A stretch of DNA of 63,090 nt from a virus, in IMG/VR virus record IMGVR_UViG_3300036398_001095, positions 1 through 63,090 of that record. One strand, 5' to 3'. Position 1 is the stretch's first letter; each line of letters opens with the position of its first letter. Of this stretch, positions 56,558-63,090 are shown in pieces. A program made the translations under genes and the position numbers. The notes beneath the pieces are model-generated. The model saw nothing but the letters and a program-made list of their open reading frames with translations. It was not told where the DNA came from and made no database searches.

Positions 56558-56966
56558 CTTTGAATGCGTCAAAGTATCCCTGCGCCAGAATAAAGAAGGC
56601 TTCATGCTGACGCTGGCCATTCATCCAGATGACCTTAACCAAGACCTTGTGCGTGACTTTGTAGGCTCACGTTACGCCGTGGCTATGGTTCGGATTGGTG
56701 AAGATGAACAGCCCTATGTCAGACCCAAGGTCAGTAGCTTTGTGCAGACCGCAGGAATACTGGCCAAAGATCCAGAGTTCCAGCGCTGGTGCGTGGATAC
56801 AGGTTGGTGCTTTTCTCACTCAGAAGATGACGCAGCACGGGCCATATGTGAGGCACTGAACATCGAGTCTCGATCGGAACTTGCTTCCAATACAGAAGCA
56901 CAAGGCGCATTGATTGATTTGCGTAAGGAGTTTGAAGAATGGAAGCGAAGTACAAACGAAAGCTAA
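56544..56966 (+). CDS. Phage protein (140 aa), function unknown
   Basis: GTG at 56544 has AGGAGG 7 nt upstream; TTG at 56541 is closer. DPINFECVKVSLRQNKEGFM LTLAIHPDDLNQDLVRDFVG, typical of a phage conserved protein (FxxVKVSLRxNKxGFxLTLxIHPDDxP) near recombination genes. Function unknown. Confidence 0.7.
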   Translation: MDPINFECVKVSLRQNKEGFMLTLAIHPDDLNQDLVRDFVGSRYAVAMVRIGEDEQPYVRPKVSSFVQTAGILAKDPEFQRWCVDTGWCFSHSEDDAARAICEALNIESRSELASNTEAQGALIDLRKEFEEWKRSTNES

Positions 56967-57271
56967 TCCCTTACCAAGTCTACCTGCGGCCCGATCAGGT
57001 TGAGAAGCTGCGCGAGAAACCTGGCATGGCTTCAGAACTTGTAAGGCAGGCGATTGATACGATCGGTGAAGCCCCTCTTGATTATCATGAGGGCTACCGC
57101 CAGGGTTTCGTAAAGGCTCAGACGGTTATTACCAAATCCACCAAGGGAAATGCCATCACCGTATTTGGCAAGACCCTTAGTGATCTTATGTGTGATGAAC
57201 TACAGGAACATATTGATGGATTATTCGGGCCACTTGATCAAAGCAGACCAACTGATGAATCGCGTGTATGA
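56939..57271 (+). CDS. Small DNA-binding-like protein (110 aa)
   Basis: KYKRKLIPYQVYLRPDQVEK LREKPGMASELVRQAIDTI: ribbon-helix-helix-like N-terminus. It overlaps the previous gene by 28 nt. Possible RHH regulator. Confidence 0.6.
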   Translation: MEAKYKRKLIPYQVYLRPDQVEKLREKPGMASELVRQAIDTIGEAPLDYHEGYRQGFVKAQTVITKSTKGNAITVFGKTLSDLMCDELQEHIDGLFGPLDQSRPTDESRV

Positions 57272-57410
57272 CCTTTGCGAAAGCCATGATTACATGACCG
57301 CCATGGGCCTATGCCTCGAAGCTATTACAGAAATCAAAATGGCCTACAACGTATTGAACCACCTTAGCGAACACAAGGACCAAATGATTGGTATATGGGA
57401 GAACAAATGA
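57216..57410 (+). CDS. Small helical protein (64 aa)
   Basis: The start at 57216 follows AGGAACATATTG. DYSGHLIKADQLMNRVYDLC then CLEAITEIKMAYNVLNHLSE. It overlaps its neighbours; no family recognised. Confidence 0.55.
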   Translation: MDYSGHLIKADQLMNRVYDLCESHDYMTAMGLCLEAITEIKMAYNVLNHLSEHKDQMIGIWENK

Positions 57411-57655
57411 AAACCTGCCCGCCATGCCATGGCGAATGTAACCAAGGGCGTGTATGTCCGGCAGAGAATCATCCTGCCTACGAACACTGGGAGAAGTGGT
57501 TCCCTAAGCACGGTATTGAACCGAGCAGATTTATCTTCTCTCGATCTAGCCATGGCAAGGCTTACCGTGCTGGGTATGACGCCGGCATGGAGGACGCCAA
57601 GAAGGTTGTAAATAATGGCGAGGAATGGAAGCTTTGGGACAATGATCAAGCATGA
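57407..57655 (+). CDS. Small Cys-rich phage protein (82 aa)
   Basis: The start at 57407 overlaps the previous stop (ATGA). KTCPPCHGECNQGRVCPAEN holds several CxxC-like pairs; then SHGKAYRAGYDAGMEDAKKV. Short zinc-binding or metal-binding protein typical of phage accessory regions. Function unknown. Confidence 0.65.
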   Translation: MKTCPPCHGECNQGRVCPAENHPAYEHWEKWFPKHGIEPSRFIFSRSSHGKAYRAGYDAGMEDAKKVVNNGEEWKLWDNDQA

Positions 57656-57945
57656 CCAGGAAAGCAGATAAAGCGCACATGGATCGCGTCGCCAGTATGG
57701 GGTGCATCCTGTGCAAACACTTAGACCTTGGGGCAACCCCGGCTCAGATCCACCACATCAGAGAAGGCCAAGGTATGAGCCAGAGAGCTAGCAACTTTCT
57801 TGTAGTGCCTTTGTGCCCAACCCACCATACTGGAAGCCCCGGCATCCACGGTCTTGGCGAGAGAGGTTTCTATACCCGCTACAAACTTAGCGAGTTAGAC
57901 CTTCTTGCCATGACCATTGAGCAGTTCTACTCTTCATCCAGATAG
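57652..57945 (+). CDS. DUF968/Ref-like HNH protein
   Basis: 97 residues. CILCKHLDLGATPAQIHHIR with PLCPTHHTGSPGIHGLGERG and FYTRYKLSELDLLAMTIEQF: the C-x-x-C...HH...C-x-x-HH pattern of P1 Ref / DUF968 recombination nucleases, which act with RecA on displaced strands. It closes the recombination module and converges with the giant protein gene, overlapping it by 19 nt. Confidence 0.8.
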   Translation: MTRKADKAHMDRVASMGCILCKHLDLGATPAQIHHIREGQGMSQRASNFLVVPLCPTHHTGSPGIHGLGERGFYTRYKLSELDLLAMTIEQFYSSSR

Positions 57946-60900
57946 ACTGTCTTCTCAAGCAAGTACTCTCGCTTGGGACTCACAATAATCCCGCGCTCTG
58001 CCCTCGATGCAGCCTTCTCACGCTGAGCAAACGAACGACGGATTGTCTTGTCATCGATTGCTTCACTGGGATTAGCAGCATTGAACTTCACAATCTCATC
58101 ACCAAGGTCCGCAAAGGCTTCATAGTCACCAGCCTGCTGCGCAAGCCATAACTTACCAAGCAGCCTTGACCTGCGCATATCCAGCGCCTTCTCAATACCT
58201 TTGATCTCGCCCATGGCCTCATAGGATCTGGCCACATCTTGCGGTGTAAACCCAACCGCCTGAGCAAAGATTCCAAAGAGCCCAACATCCGCCACGATCG
58301 GATCCCCGCGCAGGGTCGTCGCACCTTCTGTAGAGAATCGATAAGCCTTGAAGAAGTCCTTGATGATGGGCGGCATCATGGCTTCCATACCGCGGGCGTA
58401 GTGACCTTCGTTGATCTTCTTGATCGCATCACCCGTGTTGACCACAATGCCAACAGAAGGACCGAGCAAGTCAATCACCATGTTCTTGACCCACTCCTCC
58501 TCATCCTTGGCCGTTGCATCATCTCTAAACCAGATACCGTTCAAGCTGGTACGGCTGGCCAGGTCTATTTGCAGCAGTTCTGACATGGGGCCACGGCTCA
58601 TGGCTCTGGCGAAGTTATCGCCAAACAACTCGGCCATGGCAACCTTCATCTCTAGGCTGAAGTCATACGGCTCATCATCATCACCAAAGAGCGTATTCAT
58701 CACACCTTCAATCACCCAGTACAAAGGCAAGCCTTCATACCCGGCAAAGAGTGCCGTCATGCCCATGATTCCAGTGAACTTCTTGCGGGCCTCTTTACGC
58801 AACATGAGCGCATCATTGTAGACACGCTTGGCATCTGCACGCTCTTCGTCGCTAAGCCCTTCATCCAAGGTCTTAAGTCTCAGCAACTCTAAGTCTTTGT
58901 TACTTAGGAAAGCTTTGTTAAACGTATCCACAAGGAGATACGTCATCTGCTGTGCATAGTTCTTAAACTGTAAAGCCACCTGACCGATCGGCCCACGCAT
59001 GAACCTTGGCTTGGTCTCTGATGCGTACTCAAAATGAATCTGGTCTACAAGATCCCTTGCCAAACCAATGATCTCGCCATCACCGTACTTACGAACCCGG
59101 CCAGCCGCAACCTCTTGAGCGTTAATCTCTCTGGCCAAACGAATGGCAGCAAGCGCTGTAACCTGGCGGTTGAAAAGCTCGGCCTGGTTGAACATGTAAC
59201 CAAGCCCAAGCGATACCTTCTCAAAGATTCCAAGCCCCTTGGACTGCATGGCACCACGGATACCAGAGGCATAGAGCGCACTGGGCCGCTCTGCAATACC
59301 AGCAAGCGATAGCGTCTGTGTACGGTTGATCGTACTTTCCAAAGCCTTTAGTGCATCAGCCTCGAAGGTCTTACCGGCTTTACGCAACACACCCTCAAGA
59401 TCAAACTCCAAGAGCTTGGTGCGTGATGACATGAAGTCTTTTGATGCGCCATACAAGGCAGCAGAAGCCTTGGTAAATGACACATTGAACTTACCTGCCA
59501 AGGTAGGCATACCGATGATCGGTGTCTGCGTTAAGTTGACCAGCGCCGATGCAGGGGCGGTCAGGTAAAACATGAACGCAAAGTTGCTGATCTTGGACCA
59601 GATAGGATTTTGCTTCTGGGGCGCACTGAACTCTGCGTGCTGCTGCTTTAGTTCGTTCAGATACCGGCCGCGGGCATTCCCACCTCGCTCATTGAAATAC
59701 TTCTGAGCGTCACCAACGATCGCATCTAACGAACCACCATACTCAAGCCTAGCCAGATGGTAGGTGCTATGGAATACCGTCTCGGCAAAGGCACGCTTCA
59801 TGTCCATGCTTGCGCCCTTCACCTTCTTGGCATGGATGAAGTGCTTATGCACAGACAGATCCGGCATGATGCTCAGATAAGCCTGGTAGATGTCGTCCTT
59901 GAGCCTGGCCTTGGTATCCGTGGATACAAGATCGCCAACGTCTGTTTTGTCGATCGCATCAAAGATGTCGTTTAAGAAAGCTGACTTGATGACGCCCTGA
60001 GAGAACAGCTCCTTGGAATCAACGCCCGTTTTGAGGTTCTTTATCTTGCCGGACGCAATGTCCTTTTCAATACTTTGTAGGTGCGCCCGCTGGTCCGACT
60101 GAGATTCAAACATCTCATGGTAGGGGATCGTCTCACCGTTGGGCATCTTAATATCGTAGGCAACGAAGTAATCGCCAAAACGGTTGAGCGGGAAGTAGGG
60201 ACCGTCATTTAAGAACTTCTCGAACTGCTGACGCAATCCAAGTAAATTAGCTTGGCGCACAGGACCGTCCGGCAACGCAGTCATGAGCCGGCGCTCAATG
60301 ATGTCCTTCTTGCGCAAGAGCTGTGCTTTGTAAAAGTCACGGATCTTGATGAATAGCTTCTCGCCTTCCGTACCTTTGATCATCTCCCAGTTCTTGCGGA
60401 ACGATTCCTTCTTGATCTTCTCTGCCTTGATGGGATCAGTAGGATCAATGCCAGACATCCTTGCGTCTAGCATCACTTCATCCAGCGCCTTGCCTTGAAC
60501 TGGGTTCTTGTTAGACCAGTCCTGCCATTCCTGCAAAGTCTTTGCGGCCTCGGTCAGCTTGGCATCCCGGTCGTTCAACATGTTGGTGAGCACACGGTAG
60601 TACTCAGCAAACTGGGGCAACTCTTTCTTGGCTAGCTCTGATAGCTGACGCATGTTCAGGAACGACATCAGGTTCTTAGAGCTATTCATGCTTGCGTCGC
60701 CCACGAACTGGCGAAGCTTTTCCTTGGTAGCTTCAAAAGACGGCGTGTCTTTAATCATCGTATCCATGGACTTCATGCCTTCAGCAGGCGTGTCATCAAT
60801 CTTGTCCACGGCGTTGAACAAATCTTGCCGTTCATCTATTGACATGTCCTTGCCGGCATTCGTAGCGGCGCCAACACTGCTACTCATAAACAGCGGCATC

Positions 60901-63090
60901 TGTTCGGCGCTACCCAAAGGCTTTATTTTTTCAGGGGCGATGTCCCACGAATCAGCGGAAACTTTATCCAAGTATTGCTTGAAGGTTTCATTGGGGAGGT
61001 ACCTCTGATTCCGCAACTTCGCGTAGAAAGATTTCAACGCATCAGCTAAGCGTTTGAAAAACTTTTCTACAACCGTCAGTGGTTTAGCGGATGTGGTTGC
61101 CCAACGCGATACTTGGTCTGCGTACCATTCATGGAAGCTTGTCCAGTACGGGGCTAACTGCTCAGCTTTTAAGCCTTCACCGCCCTTTGTAACCTTTCCT
61201 ATGCCGCGAGGACGAAACGATTGGATAAATTCCCTGGCGTCTTTGCCCTTGCTGGACTTTATAAACTTGTTGAACTCTCTAACAATCTCGTTGTGTGTTT
61301 GAACATCAGTCTTTTCAAACACTTCATACATGTGGATGTGGCCCAGCTCGTGAGCTAGCGTCTCAAGCATCTTGCTTGTTGACATCCCGTCAGTAAAAGC
61401 TATGAAGTAGTTGCCGTCAGGCATACCCCCCATGCGGCCATACTCATTGTTTGAGCCAGCCGAACCAATCTTTCTATGTGGCCCCGTGTACTTCTCACGA
61501 TTGGCCTTGGCTTCAGAAATCGTAGTTACATAGATGTTGGGCTTGATCTTGAGCAGGTTCTTCCAGCCAAGCAACACTTGGGTTAGTTCCTTGGGAACAT
61601 TGGCTGAAGCGGTTACCCCAGAAGGATCAAACTTAATAAAAGGATTAGCGTCATGCTTTTTTTGTTCAGCGTCTTCAATAGCCTTCTTTGCGGCAATAAG
61701 CTTCGCACGCTGCTGAGTGGTTAATAAAGCTGTCGTGCCATCAGCAACATCAACATACTCATGCCTACTGCCATTCATTGCTAAGTACATGATGCTGCCG
61801 TACTTATCGCCGTAGGTGCGGATTAATGCAAGCGGGCCATCTTGGTAGGCAATCTCAAGCTTCGGATTATTTTTAACCAGGTCATCAAGGAATTTCTTCT
61901 CTTCATCCGTGCCTTTTCGTGACTGCTGCACAACCTGCTTTTGAAGCTCATCAACTTCTTTTTCAATGGCTTCTCTGTTTTCCACAAAGAAATCATAAGC
62001 CTCATCTGTATCAGGCAACGTACCATCCATCATCTGCTCCGCATAGGAGCGGGGCGTGAAGGTTACTTCAGCTCGGGCAGCTTCACGTTCAGGTCTGGCA
62101 GCTTCGCCAGGTTCAGCAACTCGCTCTTCGCCTTCGGGGATAGCTTGTTCCACTTGCTCATAAACAACTCTTTGCTCATCGGCAGCTTCCGCGGCTTTAA
62201 GATTGGCTTCAAGTTCACTGCGAAACTCCCTAATCATGGTTAACACTTCGTCTAGCTTGAGATCTAAATCAGCAAGCTCAGCCTTCGTCGTGTCGCTTAC
62301 ATAGTCGTAATTCAGGATGCGGTCTTTGAGATATTCAACCGCCTCGTTTTGCTTCATCTTCTGGTCAAACACATCCGCCTGGTCAACAGCAACAGATGAA
62401 AACTCCCCAAGCCATGGGTCCAACAGCCCGCTAACAACAGCCTTATCAAGGTTCTTATCAGATTGCGTCTTGCGTATATCCGCAACATCCTTGGCGCTTA
62501 CACCAGCTTTCTTCAGCGCATTAAGGAACGTATCTCCTTGCGTCTTACGCTTGCGCTCCCTAGCTTCAACGGCCTCTTTTTGCGTAGCTAGTTCAGCCGC
62601 TTGTTTCTCCAGCTGAGCTATTTCGTCTGTAATCCTTTGATCTTCTTCACTCAGCGGCGCCGGCCCTTCCATCGGGGGTGGCTCAACAAACTCAGGTGGA
62701 CCTTCTTCAACAACTTGCTCGGCAGCAACCTGATCAGGCGCAGCTAACTGAAGCACCTCTGCTTGAGGTACAGGGATATTCAAATCACCAGTGGGTTGTA
62801 CAGACGGCGCAGGTAACGCAGGTACAGCCTGAGCCTCACGCAAACGCTGCTCAATAGCCGGTGCATTATTGGCATAAAACTGCTGATCTTCTGGCGCCTG
62901 ACGAGGTACGCCAGCCATAATATCCGCCACAAATTGCTCGAAATATTTCTGATCAACAGGCGTTTCTGTGAAGATTTCTGGCGGTACTTGATAGCCAACA
63001 CTTGAAGGTTGTGGCGTAAGTGCTTGATCTGTAACAATGTCAGGGGTAATCCCGCCAGCTGGCGGGATTTGATACTTTAGTAGGGTGTCG
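57927..63090 (-). CDS. Giant polyvalent virion protein, main part (begins at 1227 across the join)
   Basis: This part carries most of the 2074-residue product. Its N-terminal section (62,9-62,0 kb) is Gln/Glu/Pro-rich coiled coil. A zinc metallopeptidase motif TLAHELGHIHMYEVF lies at about residue 934 (61337-61351). The C-terminal half is helical, with RFMRGPIGQVALQFKNYAQQ and a hydrophobic stretch FTGIMGMTALFAGYEGLPLY, as in large polyvalent (LPD-type) proteins found in podophages. It is probably ejected with DNA, where the protease may act on cell wall or host proteins. Function beyond the motif is inferred. Confidence 0.8.
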   Translation of the reverse strand, partial: DTLLKYQIPPAGGITPDIVTDQALTPQPSSVGYQVPPEIFTETPVDQKYFEQFVADIMAGVPRQAPEDQQFYANNAPAIEQRLREAQAVPALPAPSVQPTGDLNIPVPQAEVLQLAAPDQVAAEQVVEEGPPEFVEPPPMEGPAPLSEEDQRITDEIAQLEKQAAELATQKEAVEARERKRKTQGDTFLNALKKAGVSAKDVADIRKTQSDKNLDKAVVSGLLDPWLGEFSSVAVDQADVFDQKMKQNEAVEYLKDRILNYDYVSDTTKAELADLDLKLDEVLTMIREFRSELEANLKAAEAADEQRVVYEQVEQAIPEGEERVAEPGEAARPEREAARAEVTFTPRSYAEQMMDGTLPDTDEAYDFFVENREAIEKEVDELQKQVVQQSRKGTDEEKKFLDDLVKNNPKLEIAYQDGPLALIRTYGDKYGSIMYLAMNGSRHEYVDVADGTTALLTTQQRAKLIAAKKAIEDAEQKKHDANPFIKFDPSGVTASANVPKELTQVLLGWKNLLKIKPNIYVTTISEAKANREKYTGPHRKIGSAGSNNEYGRMGGMPDGNYFIAFTDGMSTSKMLETLAHELGHIHMYEVFEKTDVQTHNEIVREFNKFIKSSKGKDAREFIQSFRPRGIGKVTKGGEGLKAEQLAPYWTSFHEWYADQVSRWATTSAKPLTVVEKFFKRLADALKSFYAKLRNQRYLPNETFKQYLDKVSADSWDIAPEKIKPLGSAEQMPLFMSSSVGAATNAGKDMSIDERQDLFNAVDKIDDTPAEGMKSMDTMIKDTPSFEATKEKLRQFVGDASMNSSKNLMSFLNMRQLSELAKKELPQFAEYYRVLTNMLNDRDAKLTEAAKTLQEWQDWSNKNPVQGKALDEVMLDARMSGIDPTDPIKAEKIKKESFRKNWEMIKGTEGEKLFIKIRDFYKAQLLRKKDIIERRLMTALPDGPVRQANLLGLRQQFEKFLNDGPYFPLNRFGDYFVAYDIKMPNGETIPYHEMFESQSDQRAHLQSIEKDIASGKIKNLKTGVDSKELFSQGVIKSAFLNDIFDAIDKTDVGDLVSTDTKARLKDDIYQAYLSIMPDLSVHKHFIHAKKVKGASMDMKRAFAETVFHSTYHLARLEYGGSLDAIVGDAQKYFNERGGNARGRYLNELKQQHAEFSAPQKQNPIWSKISNFAFMFYLTAPASALVNLTQTPIIGMPTLAGKFNVSFTKASAALYGASKDFMSSRTKLLEFDLEGVLRKAGKTFEADALKALESTINRTQTLSLAGIAERPSALYASGIRGAMQSKGLGIFEKVSLGLGYMFNQAELFNRQVTALAAIRLAREINAQEVAAGRVRKYGDGEIIGLARDLVDQIHFEYASETKPRFMRGPIGQVALQFKNYAQQMTYLLVDTFNKAFLSNKDLELLRLKTLDEGLSDEERADAKRVYNDALMLRKEARKKFTGIMGMTALFAGYEGLPLYWVIEGVMNTLFGDDDEPYDFSLEMKVAMAELFGDNFARAMSRGPMSELLQIDLASRTSLNGIWFRDDATAKDEEEWVKNMVIDLLGPSVGIVVNTGDAIKKINEGHYARGMEAMMPPIIKDFFKAYRFSTEGATTLRGDPIVADVGLFGIFAQAVGFTPQDVARSYEAMGEIKGIEKALDMRRSRLLGKLWLAQQAGDYEAFADLGDEIVKFNAANPSEAIDDKTIRRSFAQREKAASRAERGIIVSPKREYLLEKTVYLDEE
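62925..63090. repeat. 166-bp terminal direct repeat, right copy
   Basis: Same sequence as 1-166 except C at 63051 for T at 127. The palindromic element in this copy has perfectly matched arms. Confidence 0.9.
63046..63085 (-). repeat. Palindromic element, duplicate of copy 1 in the terminal repeat
   Basis: The CCGCCAGCTGGCGG core with TGATACTTTAGTAGGG, same place in the gene as 122-161; counted once in the circular genome. Confidence 0.9.

Noticed and set aside
1-63090. Integrase, attachment sites or lysogeny module
   Set aside because: No tyrosine or serine recombinase and no CI-type repressor with a peptidase domain were seen; the 166-bp repeat is explained by circular assembly.

Overview
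The window is an essentially complete genome of a tailed double-stranded DNA bacteriophage, assembled as a circle. The first and last 166 bases are the same sequence with one mismatch (127 T / 63051 C), so the unique length is about 62,924 bp, and one very large gene runs across the join. The gene set suggests a short-tailed (podovirus-like) phage: large terminase, roughly 800-residue portal, 302-residue capsid protein, adaptor and nozzle-like tail proteins, a group of internal/ejected proteins, no obvious long-tail tape measure, and no DNA or RNA polymerase. Small accessory families (DUF2591-like, HTPGPW-type, paralogous EWVGL-type genes) and strong Shine-Dalgarno sequences point to a proteobacterial host; a freshwater betaproteobacterium is only a guess.

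Layout. (1) 39.1 kb down to 1, minus strand: packaging and virion genes in the order TerS, small membrane protein, wHTH, TerL with two inteins, portal, GroES-like protein, scaffold candidate, capsid, small basic proteins, ejection proteins, adaptors, tail fibres, 2OG oxygenase, holins, endolysin, nozzle and internal virion proteins. The cluster ends in a 2074-residue polyvalent protein with a HELGH protease motif (1227 down to 1, continuing at 62924 down to 57927). Two GIY-YIG homing endonucleases interrupt it. (2) 39.2-42.6 kb, plus strand: a chain of small early genes with ATGA overlaps and two double-hairpin leaders. (3) 51.2 down to 42.6 kb, minus strand: nuclease, HNH endonuclease, then an operon of small regulators, a Tas protein, a 1.5 kb guide array, a ParB-like protein, an SF2 helicase and a TOPRIM primase. 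(4) 51.3-57.9 kb, plus strand: many paralogous small genes, then a Cas4/RecB-like exonuclease, ERF annealase, SSB-like protein and a DUF968-like HNH protein, forming a recombination module.

The main discovery is a TIGR-Tas-type RNA-guided system. A 264-residue protein carrying an IS110/Nop-like domain but no nuclease domain (47604-48398) is directly followed by 83 conserved 10-nt cores at an exact 18-nt period, separated by 8-nt variable spacers. Two core types alternate, giving a 36-nt unit, the published tigRNA length. The array sits inside an operon between the tas gene and the parB-like gene.

Other notable features: a roughly 40-bp palindromic element inserted in frame in three unrelated proteins, always read as KYQIPPAGGIT, with one intergenic copy; a terminase with two inteins, the second hosting an endonuclease VII-like gene in another reading frame with its own ribosome binding site; a scrambled RhuM fragment; and a 0.5 kb non-coding block with several stems, next to a promoter-terminator pair that could make a small RNA.
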